Program-made: the position numbers and the translations under genes
Notes under the pieces: generated by a model
What the model was told of the DNA's origin: nothing
What the model saw: the letters and a program-made list of their open reading frames with translations, nothing else
Database searches by the model: none
Shown here: in pieces, positions 26,167 through 35,295 of the stretch
Layout: each line of letters starts with the position of its first letter
How positions within the stretch are numbered: position 1 is the stretch's first letter
NCBI GenBank assembly: GCA_021324445.1
Contig: JAJPJC010000166.1
Location: forward strand, 1-62,607
Reading direction: 5' to 3'
DNA from: Isosphaeraceae bacterium
Lineage (GTDB): Bacteria > Planctomycetota > Planctomycetia > Isosphaerales > Isosphaeraceae
DNA: 62,607 nucleotides

Positions 26167-27438
26167 TCAGGCCAGGTCCAGGTGCGGAGCCGGCGGCGTC
26201 GGATGACCGGTCGTGCCCGCCACGACCTCGGCGAGGAAGCCCAGCAGGCGCTGGCGGAACAGCGGCAGGGCGAACGCCTCAGCGCGGCGACGGGCCCGGC
26301 TCGGGTCGGCCGGGCAGCCCTGGCTCTCCCAGGCGTCAAGGGCACGGAGCAGACCGGCGGCCGTCGGCTCGGGGTAGGTCCGGCCCACGGCGTCGTCGAC
26401 CGTCTCGGCGGCCCCGCCCCGTCCCAGCGCCAGGACCGGCGCCCCGCACGCCAGGGCCTCCACCGGCACGATCCCGAAGTCTTCTTCGCCGGGGAAGAGC
26501 AGCGCCCGGCAATGGCGATAATGATTGCGGATCACGTCATCCGGCTGCCATCCCAGGAACAGCACGGTCGGCCCGGCCGTGGCCTCCAGCCGCGCCCGCT
26601 CGGGACCGTCGCCGATGACGATCAGGCGCCGGCCCGACTGGGTGCAGGCCATCACCGCCTGGTCGATCCGTTTGTACGGCACCAGCGCCGAGACGACGAG
26701 GTAGGCGTCGCCCCGCGGCCGGCCGCTCGGGTCGGGAGTATAGTAGGCCACGTCGACCGGCGGCGGAATCACCCGGCTGTGCCGGCGATAGCACCGGGCG
26801 ATCCGGCCTCGGACCGTCTCCGAGATCGCCACGAAATGCGAGACCCGGCCAGCCGTCGCCCGATCCCAGCGCCGCAGCCGCGAGAGGATCGTCCGAGCCA
26901 GGACCCGCTGCAACGGCCGGCCGGACCAGCCCCCCAGATAGGTCTCCCGCGCCTGCCAGGCGTATCGCATCGGGGTGAAGCAATAGCAGACGTGCGGCAC
27001 CCCTTTCGGCGGCACGACCGCCTTGGCCACGCAATGGCTGAGGCTGACTACCAGGTCCACATCCCTGGGCCGCCAGGCGCGCGCGGCCAAAGGCATGATC
27101 GGCAGCAGGTGGCGATAGTGACGGAAGACCCCGGGGATGCGCTGCATCGGCGAGGTCCGGATCGCCATCGACTCGATCGCCGGGCTGAGCGCCCCCCGGC
27201 GATGGATCAAGGTGTACAGCGTGGCACTCGGGAACGCCCGGCAGAGCACCTCCAGGCACTTCTCGCCCCCGCGCATCCCCGTCAGCCAGTCGTGCACCAG
27301 CGCCACCCGCAGCCCGGCCAGCGGCGGACCGGCCGCGGCGTCACCGAACGCGTGAGCCGTGGGGAGAGTGCTCTTGCTCTCCGACCGGCCTGCGCCCAGG
27401 CGCGCACGAGCTTCCCCAACGCGGTCGCTGGCATCCAT
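26167..27438 (-). CDS. Family 4 glycosyltransferase
   Basis: 423 residues. GT-B fold landmarks: LRVALVHDWLTGMRGGEKCL at the start of the first Rossmann domain, HYRHLLPIMPLAARAW, then in the second domain YLVVSALVPYKRIDQAV, LIVIGDGPERARLE, the E-x7-E type motif LFPGEEDFGIVPVEALACG and GRGGAAETV. The closest style is the WbaZ mannosyltransferase-like group. It is cytoplasmic and uses a nucleotide sugar. It likely forms a transcript with the membrane glycosyltransferase that follows. Confidence 0.92.
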   Translation of the reverse strand: MDASDRVGEARARLGAGRSESKSTLPTAHAFGDAAAGPPLAGLRVALVHDWLTGMRGGEKCLEVLCRAFPSATLYTLIHRRGALSPAIESMAIRTSPMQRIPGVFRHYRHLLPIMPLAARAWRPRDVDLVVSLSHCVAKAVVPPKGVPHVCYCFTPMRYAWQARETYLGGWSGRPLQRVLARTILSRLRRWDRATAGRVSHFVAISETVRGRIARCYRRHSRVIPPPVDVAYYTPDPSGRPRGDAYLVVSALVPYKRIDQAVMACTQSGRRLIVIGDGPERARLEATAGPTVLFLGWQPDDVIRNHYRHCRALLFPGEEDFGIVPVEALACGAPVLALGRGGAAETVDDAVGRTYPEPTAAGLLRALDAWESQGCPADPSRARRRAEAFALPLFRQRLLGFLAEVVAGTTGHPTPPAPHLDLA

Positions 27439-27653
27439 GCCGGCCCCCCGGTTTTACCCTCTTCGAGAGCGGGCTTCCTTGCCGGCTGGTCGCGAAGCGG
27501 CCCACCCGTGTCGTCAACGATCCATTCCGTCCGGAACCCTACCCGAGATTGACCGATCGGGCAAGAGGGGCTGACGAGGGCGCGAGGCGACTTGATCAGC
27601 GGAGCCGGAACGGAGCTCGCCTGACCCTGACCTGGACCACCACGGGACTTCCA
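27439..27653. other. Intergenic region, nothing recognised
   Basis: 215 bases between the small gene pair and the GT4 gene, GC-rich at the left and without a gene or clear hairpin. The GT4 promoter should be here. Confidence 0.35.
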
Positions 27654-27866
27654 TCACGCCACAGAGGCCTTGCGAGCCCGATAGTGCTCGACCAGTCGGT
27701 TGGCGGCGGTCAAGAATTCCTCGTCCTCGCAATCCCAGATCGCCTCGACCTGGGCCCCGCGGGCTAAGGTCGCGAGATTGGTGACCAGTTGCCCCAGCCT
27801 CAGCTCAGGGTTCTCATCGCTCAGGACCGCCAGAGCGCGAAACAATTCCTCACGAGTTGTCGTCAT
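27654..27866 (-). CDS. Small acidic helical protein (70 aa), paired gene
   Basis: Starts MTTTREELFRALAVLSDENP; its ATG overlaps the stop of the preceding gene (ATGA). The protein is soluble and helical with an acidic middle (IWDCEDEEFLTAANRLVEHY). I do not recognise the family by name. The tight coupling suggests that it works with the protein encoded upstream, in the manner of a two-gene regulatory or toxin-antitoxin-like module. Confidence 0.6.
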   Translation of the reverse strand: MTTTREELFRALAVLSDENPELRLGQLVTNLATLARGAQVEAIWDCEDEEFLTAANRLVEHYRARKASVA

Positions 27867-28165
27867 GGCAGTTTGTCCCCCACGGTCGGCAGATGACCTG
27901 CAGGCGTCCGCATATCGTCGATCACCTCCACGCGAACCAAAGGCCCGGGGAGCAGCTTGGCCTCGCGGGTGGCCCTGGTGACGCCGACGTAGATGATTAA
28001 CCCTCCGTCTGTTCCCCGATAAACTTCCAGCGGCGGCATACCTTGCGTCGATTTACCGTGTCTCGCGATCTGTCGTTGGAGCTTGGCCGGATCGGCCCCC
28101 GAAGGCCGTGTCGTCGGCAAGTGCAGCCCGCGCGGGTCGACGTCGAGGAAGAGGCGTGGGTTCAT
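27863..28165 (-). CDS. ParB/Srx-like small protein (100 aa)
   Basis: Start chosen at ATG 28165 (MNPRLFLDVDPRGLHLPTTR). The central part LQRQIARHGKSTQGMPPLEV followed by YRGTDGGLIIYVGVTRATREAKL resembles the ParB/sulfiredoxin-like fold (a short helix, a P-P-L-x-V strand, a G-G loop and an R-A-T-R-A helix). It could be a nucleotidase or DNA-binding relative. It is followed with ATGA overlap by the 70-residue gene. The function is not known; the fold call is tentative. Confidence 0.55.
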   Translation of the reverse strand: MNPRLFLDVDPRGLHLPTTRPSGADPAKLQRQIARHGKSTQGMPPLEVYRGTDGGLIIYVGVTRATREAKLLPGPLVRVEVIDDMRTPAGHLPTVGDKLP

Positions 28166-28314
28166 CACCGGATTGTACACCGCAACGAGGTGGCTCGGAA
28201 CCTCGGAAAGGTACCCCGTTCCATTCCGAGTCACTTCGGAGATACAATGCGGCCATGGTGCAGGATGCCGGACAGGTCACATCGCAACGACTCCGACCTC
28301 AAGGGGATTCGCTC

Positions 28315-29715
28315 ATGCGCCCTGCGATTCGAATCGGCGCCTTCGGGCTGGCTGTGGGATTGGTCGTGCCCTGGGGACAACCGGCGGCATGGTCGGCCGA
28401 TCGGGTGGGGGCCAAGGACAAGAATCCGCGTGCGATCGCTCAGGGCCGCGAGTTGTTCACGCACGAGTGGGTCCCCCACGACGACCGCAGCCACGGCGGT
28501 GACGGGCTCGGTCCGGTCTACAACGAGCGCTCCTGCGTCGGCTGCCATCACCAAGGCCCCAAGGGCGCCGGGGGCGGGTCAGCCGGCACGAATATCGAGA
28601 TCATTACGCCCACGGGCACCGGCAGCAATCCTCAGGATGCGCCGGGCTCGTTCTTCTACTATGCCTTCTCGTTCAACTATGGGCCCAACGGCTTCTCGTA
28701 CCGGATCGGGGACCCGGCTGGGCCGACCGCGCGCCGTCCGAACGCCGGTGCGCCGAACCTCGCCGAGCTGGCGCGGATCCATCCCGGCTTCCGGGACGCG
28801 CCCGCGGTGGTCCTGCACCGGTACGGCAACGACGCCGATTACCGGGTCTGGCGCGAGTGGGTGCTCGGCCGTCATGGTGCGATCGCGCTGCGGTCCTCGC
28901 AGCGGAATCCCGCGCCGCTGTTCGGCGTCGGCCTGATCGACGCGATCCCCGACGCGGCCCTCGAGGCGGCGGCGCGGCGGAGGCATCCGGGCTTCCCGCA
29001 GGTCAAGGGGCGGGTCGGCCGCCTCGCCGACGGCCGGGTCGGCCGGTTCGGCTGGAAGGCCCAGGTCGCAACCCTGCGCGAGTTCGTCCTCTCAGCCGCG
29101 GCCGTCGAGCTGGGCCTGGAGGTCCCCGGCCACGCCCAGGCCGCTGACCCGCGCATCCCACCGCTGAAGGCGCCCGGGTTGGATCTCAACCTCGCCGAGT
29201 GCGACGCCCTGGCCGCATTCGTCGGCTCCTTGTCTCCGCCCGTGGTCGCGCCCGCCGCCAATCCCCGGGACGAAAAAGCCCGCAAGGCGGGCAAGGCCCT
29301 GTTCAAGTCGATCGGCTGCGCCGCGTGCCACGTCGAGAAGCTCGGCGACGTCGAGGGCCTCTACAGCGACCTGCTGCTGCACGCGATGAGCCCCGAGCTG
29401 GGCGATACCCCCTCCTACGGCGCCTTCTTGGCCGGCGCGGCCGCCCAGCCCGTCAACCCGCCTGGCGACCGGCCGGCCGAGCGCACCGGCCTGGCCCGCG
29501 AAGACGAATGGCGGACGCCCCCCCTCTGGGGCCTGCGCGATTCGGCCCCCTACCTCCACGACGGTCGGGCCCAGACCCTCGATGAGGCGATCGCGCTCCA
29601 CGGCGGCGAGGCATCCGCCGCCGCCCGGCGCTACCGCCAACTGCCGCCCCGCGACCAGGCCCAGCTCCAGATGTTCCTGCGCTCCCTCGCCGCTCCGGAG
29701 GTCCCCCTCCGCTGA
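28315..29715 (+). CDS. Di-heme oxidoreductase-like cytochrome (DHOR family)
   Basis: 466 residues from ATG 28315 (an upstream ATG at 28255 is possible). A signal peptide ends near SADRVGAK. Two heme-c sites are visible: CVGCH at about residue 80 and CAACH at about 338. Other family marks are RELFTHEWVPHDDRSHGGDG, GLGPVYNERSC, and TPPLWGLRDSAPYLHDGRA with the terminal D-E-A-I-x-x-H-G-G-E-A. Such proteins are periplasmic and common in planctomycetes and in the thiol-oxidoreductase (COG3488) family. The electron donor is unknown. Confidence 0.9.
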   Translation: MRPAIRIGAFGLAVGLVVPWGQPAAWSADRVGAKDKNPRAIAQGRELFTHEWVPHDDRSHGGDGLGPVYNERSCVGCHHQGPKGAGGGSAGTNIEIITPTGTGSNPQDAPGSFFYYAFSFNYGPNGFSYRIGDPAGPTARRPNAGAPNLAELARIHPGFRDAPAVVLHRYGNDADYRVWREWVLGRHGAIALRSSQRNPAPLFGVGLIDAIPDAALEAAARRRHPGFPQVKGRVGRLADGRVGRFGWKAQVATLREFVLSAAAVELGLEVPGHAQAADPRIPPLKAPGLDLNLAECDALAAFVGSLSPPVVAPAANPRDEKARKAGKALFKSIGCAACHVEKLGDVEGLYSDLLLHAMSPELGDTPSYGAFLAGAAAQPVNPPGDRPAERTGLAREDEWRTPPLWGLRDSAPYLHDGRAQTLDEAIALHGGEASAAARRYRQLPPRDQAQLQMFLRSLAAPEVPLR

Positions 29716-29745
29716 GGTTCCACCATTGACGAGCCATGGCGAAGC

Positions 29746-30324
29746 CTACGACCCTTTGTGGCCTCGAACCTTCGCCGGCGCCTTCGGCGCGGGGGGGGCG
29801 TCGGCGTCGGAGAGCTTGAAGTCGATCGTGTTGGATCCTGCCTTGACCTCGGCCGTGAGGGTCGTGGTGCGCACGTCGCCGTACCCGGCAGGGATGAGGC
29901 TTTTGGCTGCCGCTTCCGCTTTGGCGATGAACTGCGGGGGGATGTAGCTGGCTTCTTGGACCTTCGCCTCTTTCTGGAAGTCTGCCTTGGCCTTGGCGAG
30001 AAAGTCTTCTTTCGCCGTGACGGTGACCTTGTATTTCCCGGCCTGCGCCCCGTCGCTATTGCCGCCGGTTGAGAGGGTGTACGAGCCATTGGTGATCTTG
30101 CCGGAGGCACCAAGGTTGTTCTTCAGGTCTTCCGAAACGAAACTGATTTCACCCCTCTCCAGCGGGTTGCCGTTGTAGGTGACGGTGCCGGAGACGGGAT
30201 AACGCTGGCCCAGTCCATCATCAGCGCCGCACGAGGTCAGTACGACCAGGGTGGGCAAGGCCAGCATCGCGTGCCAGCGGCGGGGGAGCCCATTGCGGGC
30301 CGCGCTCGGTTTGAGGTAAAGCAT
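29746..30324 (-). CDS. Small lipoprotein with carboxypeptidase-regulatory-like fold
   Basis: 192 residues from ATG 30324 (ATG 30348 is also possible). A lipoprotein signal with lipobox LTSCG precedes PVSGTVTYNGNPLERGEISF, which is the usual start of the transthyretin-like/carboxypeptidase-regulatory fold in planctomycetes. GKYKVTVTAKEDF is also typical. The C-terminus is Ala/Lys-rich. It follows the DUF1559 gene by 143 bases on the same strand, a pairing that recurs throughout the phylum and suggests a joint surface or envelope role. Confidence 0.8.
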   Translation of the reverse strand: MLYLKPSAARNGLPRRWHAMLALPTLVVLTSCGADDGLGQRYPVSGTVTYNGNPLERGEISFVSEDLKNNLGASGKITNGSYTLSTGGNSDGAQAGKYKVTVTAKEDFLAKAKADFQKEAKVQEASYIPPQFIAKAEAAAKSLIPAGYGDVRTTTLTAEVKAGSNTIDFKLSDADAPPAPKAPAKVRGHKGS

Positions 30325-30467
30325 GAGTCTCGTGATTCCGATCAGCATTTGCGGACTGGTTTCGGGGAACGGGGCGGGCGGCGATTGGACCGGAATGGTG
30401 AGCCGGGTCCAACCGCCACCTGGTCGACTCTCACGCGGTGAGCGAACGCGCGCTCAATCCAGATCAA

Positions 30468-31589
30468 TCAGTATTGATCCGAACTGACAACCTCACCGCC
30501 GTTGCGGCTGCCCAGCGCGCAGTACGTGAACATGTTGATCGTCTGCTTGAGGAAGTGGACGGACCCATCGACGAACACAAAGTTGCAGCCGCCGGGGTGT
30601 TTGCTCTTGAAGCCCGTATTCGTGTAGGCACAGCGCGAGGCCCAGTTGTTCGAGCCCCAACCGTTGCCCGGGAGGGTACAGCTCTGCGGCGAGGGATAGT
30701 TGATCGGCACGGTGGTGCCATTGGCGCCGGAATTCCACTCCCAGACATTGTTGTCGGCCCGCTGCGCGGGCAAACCTTCTCCGGCGGCGATGGTGTTGCT
30801 CGTGCCGTCGGTGACACTCGCGAGCCGCACGGTCTGACCGGTCGTGACGTCAAACATGCCGCGGAGCACGCCCGGCGAAAGGCTGTTCCCGCAGTTGATG
30901 TCGAGCAACGTCCCTTGTTCGCCGGGCCAGCCGATGCGGGGCTGTCCGGGGACCGGCGGCCAGACGGTGTAGGGCGTCTCAGTCGGGAACGTCACGCCCG
31001 GGTTGTTGCAGCCGATGCAGTAATTGTCGCCGAAGCTGCCGAGATAATTCTCGACCGGGATCATGGGCGTGCCACCGCCCGGGGGGTTGGGTACGCCGAC
31101 TCCGTTGCTGGTGGTGGAGATGTCCTGGCCGTCGCCGTTGCCGGATCCCACGTTGCGGAAGCCCTGCTGGTCGCCGTCGGACGGACACGACATCACGGCG
31201 AGCCGGGTGTACCAGGCCGTGGCGATGGACTGTACGGACGTGTTGTTGACGCTCAGCGAGAAGTTAATGGAAGAATAGATCGTGTTTTGCTCGATGTAGG
31301 GCAGGATCAGGGCGACCCAGCTCACTCCGTTGTTGCCGTCCTCGTTCCCCCAGGTCGCCGTCGCGAACGACGTCACGAGCGTCACGCCTCCCGGCGGGTA
31401 CATCTGGTTGACGTCAGTGTAGTTCGCGAAGGCCAACCCGAGCTGCTTCAGGTTGTTGGTGCACTGGGCGCGCCGAGCCGCTTCGCGGGCCGACTGGACC
31501 GCCGGCAACAGCAGCGCGATCAAGACGGCGATGATCGCGATCACCACCAGCAATTCGATCAAGGTGAATCCGGATCGTCGGAATCGCAT
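30468..31589 (-). CDS. DUF1559 prepilin-type (H-X9-DG) protein
   Basis: 373 residues; ATG 31589 follows GGAGGG. The N-terminus is a type IV pilin/pseudopilin leader (RRSGFTLIELLVVIAIIAVL) with the peptidase cut before Phe and the usual Glu at position five. Next is the DUF1559 helix REAARRAQCTNNLKQLGLA and the beta-rich globular domain. The H-X9-DG motif is near the end (HPGGCNFVFVDGSVHFL). It is exported through the type IV pilus/type II secretion route. It belongs to a family hugely expanded in planctomycetes, with unknown role. Confidence 0.95.
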   Translation of the reverse strand: MRFRRSGFTLIELLVVIAIIAVLIALLLPAVQSAREAARRAQCTNNLKQLGLAFANYTDVNQMYPPGGVTLVTSFATATWGNEDGNNGVSWVALILPYIEQNTIYSSINFSLSVNNTSVQSIATAWYTRLAVMSCPSDGDQQGFRNVGSGNGDGQDISTTSNGVGVPNPPGGGTPMIPVENYLGSFGDNYCIGCNNPGVTFPTETPYTVWPPVPGQPRIGWPGEQGTLLDINCGNSLSPGVLRGMFDVTTGQTVRLASVTDGTSNTIAAGEGLPAQRADNNVWEWNSGANGTTVPINYPSPQSCTLPGNGWGSNNWASRCAYTNTGFKSKHPGGCNFVFVDGSVHFLKQTINMFTYCALGSRNGGEVVSSDQY

Positions 31590-32330
31590 CGAGGGGACCC
31601 TCCGCCATGGGGGATGAAGCCGAATGAGAGCCGGGACCGCCAGGTTCCGTCTCGACTCGAAAAGGCCGGACATGGCCGCTCAGTGTCGCCGCGCACCGCA
31701 GGCTCCGGCTGGAATCGACGCCGCCATGGACCTCGGTTCGCTCAGAACCGTGCCCCGGAACCGATCCCGAACTCCTTTGCGCCGGTGATCCTTCCTGACC
31801 AGCCCGTCTCAAGGGCTGGCGCTCCGGCTCCCTGGGCTTCTGACAAGCAAGCGTCATATCAACCTGGGATGCGTCTGCGACCACCACCAGCATCTGTCCG
31901 GATGTCGACCACGACGCGTCCCTGCCACGTCCGCTGCCCCTCAATCCTAATGACGCGACCAGGATGTTGGCAACAACGAAATCCTTCAATCTCACACGGA
32001 CACGGCGCGGAGGGGCGGCTCGAACGCTTGTGTGAGAAAATGTAAAGCAGAGTCCTTCGATGCGTTTGCTCCGAATCCCGTGGTCGTCGGTGCTGGCTGC
32101 GGACTCGAGGCCCTCGGCGGAGCCGGACCAGGCGTGGAGACGAGCGGTTTTGCATTGCAAAGTGATCGGGCGGGTGGGGCGGGCGAGGCTCCGTCCGTGC
32201 CGGCAGTGGTCCGAGACTCGCTCGGCCGCAATCCCCCGTTGCTGCGGCTCAGTTCGCGCCGCTGCGCCGGGTTCCTGTCCCGAGGTTTGCGGCGGGTGGA
32301 CTCGGAGCAAGGCCGGTCCAGGAGTCGTCC
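31590..32330. other. Intergenic region, no gene supported
   Basis: 741 bases with only shadow-like open frames. It contains one copy of a 23-base motif TTTTGCATTGCAAAGTGATC at 32148-32170, whose near-identical second copy is at 33464-33486. Otherwise nothing was recognised. Confidence 0.4.
32148..32170. promoter_or_regulatory. TTTGCATTGCAAAG palindromic motif, copy 1
   Basis: TTTGCA-TTGCAAA is a near-perfect palindrome followed by GTGATCGGG. It matches the copy at 33464-33486 in 20 of 23 bases. This could be an operator or part of a dispersed repeat. Confidence 0.35.
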
Positions 32331-32681
32331 TCACTCCAGCGGGCCGAGGCCCTGCATGGCCTGGTCCAGCATCGGCTCGAGGAGCCAGTGAAGCGGGTCC
32401 CAATCCCTCCACAAGGGCGGCTCGTCGCCGTCGCCAGTCTCTGTTGCATCCGAGGGATTGGACCTCTCCGCTGGGTCGCGACTCCACGGCTCGAGGCTCC
32501 AGTCGTCCCACAGCCGCGGGGCGGCCATCGCCCCGGTCGCGTCCTCATCCTCGACCGCGCGCCGGACCCGACACCGGCCAGCGCAGGCGTGTTCCCGTCC
32601 CGACCGGCGCCTGCGCGGCGCCATGGGACCATTCTCCGCGTCAAAATCGGACTGAGCCTTGCAAGGCAGGGACTCGTCCAT
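32331..32681 (-). CDS. Hypothetical protein (116 aa)
   Basis: Start at ATG 32681 after a strong GGGAGGG site, though at 11 bases spacing. The N-terminal half is Arg-rich; the C-terminal half is acidic and aromatic (LWDDWSLEPWSRD, LWRDWDPLHWLLEPMLDQAM), with two similar W-x-x-W-D/E-P segments that could be an internal duplication. No family is recognised. The surrounding region is gene-poor, so it may be spurious. Confidence 0.35.
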   Translation of the reverse strand: MDESLPCKAQSDFDAENGPMAPRRRRSGREHACAGRCRVRRAVEDEDATGAMAAPRLWDDWSLEPWSRDPAERSNPSDATETGDGDEPPLWRDWDPLHWLLEPMLDQAMQGLGPLE

Positions 32682-33070
32682 GGGCGTTTTTCCCTCCCGG
32701 ATCCTGGTTCGATCGTGCCGTCGATCGGTCGATCGCGCGTGAGCACCCGTTACTTGGCCCGGGCGAGACCGTCCCGCTCGGGCACCGAAGAGAAGATCTA
32801 AGCTGTACTGCTTACTGTCTAGAGTAGTCTTCAAGAACATCTAGAGGTCGATTTGAAACAGTCTCAGACTGCAATGTAGCAATCTTGCAACATTACGGAG
32901 CGCTTGCCTTATCAAGCCTTGAGTAGTAAAATTGGTGTAGTTTCACCAGATTGCGTCTTCGATCTGTCTTTCGGACTTGCCCAATCCGTCCCAGGTCCGT
33001 AATTTTGACATGTCTCCGCTAACTTAGGCTGACATCTGCGGTGTAGGTAGGCTCGTAGGGGAGGCGGCAC
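32682..33070. other. Low-GC intergenic stretch
   Basis: From about 32800 to 33020 the sequence is markedly poorer in GC than the rest of the window, with words such as GTCTAGAGTAGTC and TCAAGAACATCTAGAGG. No gene. It probably carries the promoter of the 65-residue gene at 33071 and may be a remnant of acquired DNA. Confidence 0.4.
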
Positions 33071-33268
33071 ATGCCGAAACCGAACCCGAAAGCGAACCGA
33101 GAGAGTCCACGGCCGACTGCACTGACGATCAAGGGCCGTCCGGAGTGGCGGGCGTGGGTGGAGCGGGCGGCGGACTTCTGCCGCACGGACGTGGCCAAGC
33201 TCGTCGACGCGGCCCTGGTCGAATACGTGAAGCAACGGGGCTTCGATGAGCCCGCCCCCAAGCGCTGA
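33071..33268 (+). CDS. Small basic protein, ribbon-helix-helix-like (65 aa)
   Basis: GGGAGG lies six bases before the ATG. The start is Pro/Asn/Lys-rich. Then ALTIKGRPEWRAWVERAADF, CRTDVAKLVDAALVEYVKQR and an acidic-proline tail: one strand and two helices, as in ribbon-helix-helix DNA-binding proteins. I recall very similar small proteins in other planctomycetes. It might be a plasmid- or toxin-type regulator without its partner. Function is inferred only from shape. Confidence 0.7.
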   Translation: MPKPNPKANRESPRPTALTIKGRPEWRAWVERAADFCRTDVAKLVDAALVEYVKQRGFDEPAPKR

Positions 33269-33517
33269 GCCAGCCCGGGGGTACGACGGCACCGGCCTGC
33301 GAGAAAACCGTGGGGGAAGATTCCTATCCTGTCCTGCCCGGACAGCTCCTGGGTTCCCGGGACAGGACGGGAATCCTGTCCCACGTCTTGAAACCATTGC
33401 TGAGATCCCCGACCCCCGCTGGCTGGGAATTCCCCGCGCGCCGGCTTATCTTGCCGATGATTGCTTTGCATTGTAAAGTAATCGGGGGTGATCACCTGAG
33501 GGAGAAGGGGGCTGGGG
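33269..33517. other. Intergenic region with inverted repeat and palindrome
   Basis: Contains CCTGTCCTGCCCGGACAG and CGGGACAGGACGGGAATCCT at about 33327-33380, forming overlapping hairpins. It also has the second TTTGCATTG palindrome close to the ABC permease start. No gene. Confidence 0.4.
33464..33486. promoter_or_regulatory. TTTGCATTGTAAAG palindromic motif, copy 2
   Basis: CTTTGCATTGTAAAGTAATC followed by GGG lies 32 bases before the permease ATG, where an operator would be expected. See copy 1 at 32148. Confidence 0.4.
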
Positions 33518-35233
33518 ATGAGCCGGTTTGGTCTGGGGCCGGTCTTCGTGTGGGAGTGGCGGCGCGTGTCGCGGCAGTGGTGGATTTACGCAGGGCGGTC
33601 GGTGCTGGTGGGCGGGCTCCTGGCCGGTCTGGGGGCGGTCTGGTGGGTGTTGACGTCGCGCAGGGACGTGAGTGCGCTGACAGCCATGGCGAAGGTGGGG
33701 GAGGGTTTCTTCGAGGTGATCGTCCTGGCCATGCTGGCGATGGTGCTGCTGGCCGCACCGGCGGCGACGGCCGGGAGCTTCGGCATGGATCAGGCGCGGG
33801 GCCACATCTCCCTGATGTTGATCACGGAGGCGACCGCGCTGGACATCGTGCTCGGCGCGCTGGCGGCTCGGCTGCTGACGGTGCTGGGCGGAGTGGTCTG
33901 CCTGGTGCCGGTCCTGGCGTTGACGTCGCACCTGGGAGGGATTCCACCCCTGGCGCTGGTCGAACCGGCGGCCGTCACGGCCGGCAGCGCCGTCCTGGGG
34001 TGCACGCTGGCCCTGGTGCTGTCGATCGGGGCTCGACGGTTCCATGAGGTGCTGGTGGCCACCCATGTCTTGCTGGCCGGGTGGGTGCTCGGCTATCCGA
34101 TCCTGATGATGATCCGGATGACCACGGTGGGTCGGCTGATCCCGGGATCGTGGACGCTCTGGTTGCGGGAAGTCAATCCGTTCTGGCTGGCGATGGCGCC
34201 GGTGTTGTGGCCCGGTTCGTCGCCGGCCGGGGCGGTCTGGGCCTTCCTGGGCGGGACGCTCGTCCTGTCAGGAACGCTGGTGGCCCTGGGCGCGTGGCGC
34301 TTGAGGCCGGCCGCACTGAGCGATCAGCGGCCGGCGCACAAACCCTTCGGGAGCCGGGTCGTTACCTCATGGGGTCCCGGATCGATGCTTGACGCCTATC
34401 CGGTCTTCTGGCGGGAATGCCGGCTCCAGCAGCCATCGCGGTGGATCGGCTTGCTCTGGGGGCTCTACGTGGCGGGGGCCGTACTCTTCACGGCCCTGGC
34501 CGTGGGCGAGTGCGCGGTCCGCGGCGTGAAGCGCACAGACTGGGCCGCCCCGTTCAATGGTTTTCAAAGCGCGGTCGGCCTGCTCTTGTTGAGCCTGATC
34601 ACGCCGGCGTCGCTGGCCGAAGAGCGGGCGCGGGGCAGCCTCGAGGTGTTGCTGTCGACGCCGCTGTCGTCCCGGAGCCTCGTGCTGGGGAAGTGGCTGG
34701 CCCATTATCGCGTGGTGCCTGGACTGGCCCTGCTGCCGGGCCTGGTGGCCGCTGCGCATGCGGTCCCGAGCGGGCGATGGCTCGGCGTGCCGCTGGTGAT
34801 GGGCACGGTCCTGGCCACGGGCGCCGCCGTGACCAGCCTGGGGATCGCCCTGGCCACGTGGGTGCCTCGGCTCGATCGCGCCCTGACGCTCTCGGCCGCC
34901 GCATCGGTGTTCGTCACGGTGGCCTGGGTCCCCCTGGTGTTCTTGCTCTGTCAAGACAACAAGGCGCTGGGCATGGGCCTGGCCTCGGCCAGTCCGCTCT
35001 TCGGCGTCGGCCTCTTCACCAGCGCAATCGCGGGGACATCACCCGCGTCCGGGACTTCTCTCGCCGGCTGGTCGCTGTTCTGGCTCCTCATCTTCGGCGG
35101 GATCGCGCTGGTCTTGCTCGGGGCGACGCTGGCCAGCTTCGATGCGTGCCTGGGCCGGATCTCGAACGGAGCTGCGGCCCGCGACCTTGGCCGGCTCCGG
35201 TCGACTTCCTCGTCAACGAGCAACCCGTCTTGA
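33518..35233 (+). CDS. ABC-2 type transporter permease-like membrane protein
   Basis: 571 residues with about twelve predicted membrane helices in two halves, each with the ABC-2/NatB arrangement. The first half starts VFVWEWRRVSRQWWIYAGRS. The second repeats VFWRECRLQQPSRWIGLLWG and has the family motif PASLAEERARGSLEVLLSTP followed by LVLGKWLAH. It is therefore a duplicated permease. The ATP-binding partner that such permeases need is not adjacent in this window. The substrate is unknown. Confidence 0.85.
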   Translation: MSRFGLGPVFVWEWRRVSRQWWIYAGRSVLVGGLLAGLGAVWWVLTSRRDVSALTAMAKVGEGFFEVIVLAMLAMVLLAAPAATAGSFGMDQARGHISLMLITEATALDIVLGALAARLLTVLGGVVCLVPVLALTSHLGGIPPLALVEPAAVTAGSAVLGCTLALVLSIGARRFHEVLVATHVLLAGWVLGYPILMMIRMTTVGRLIPGSWTLWLREVNPFWLAMAPVLWPGSSPAGAVWAFLGGTLVLSGTLVALGAWRLRPAALSDQRPAHKPFGSRVVTSWGPGSMLDAYPVFWRECRLQQPSRWIGLLWGLYVAGAVLFTALAVGECAVRGVKRTDWAAPFNGFQSAVGLLLLSLITPASLAEERARGSLEVLLSTPLSSRSLVLGKWLAHYRVVPGLALLPGLVAAAHAVPSGRWLGVPLVMGTVLATGAAVTSLGIALATWVPRLDRALTLSAAASVFVTVAWVPLVFLLCQDNKALGMGLASASPLFGVGLFTSAIAGTSPASGTSLAGWSLFWLLIFGGIALVLLGATLASFDACLGRISNGAAARDLGRLRSTSSSTSNPS

Positions 35234-35295
35234 GAGACGCTCCGGAAGCCGCTCTGAGCGCGCGAAGGGGGGGCAGTTCGGCCCCGTCCCGGAGG

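Noticed and set aside
30438..32045. 535-residue plus-strand open frame
   Set aside because: Antisense to the DUF1559 gene, whose pilin leader and H-X9-DG motif are unmistakable.
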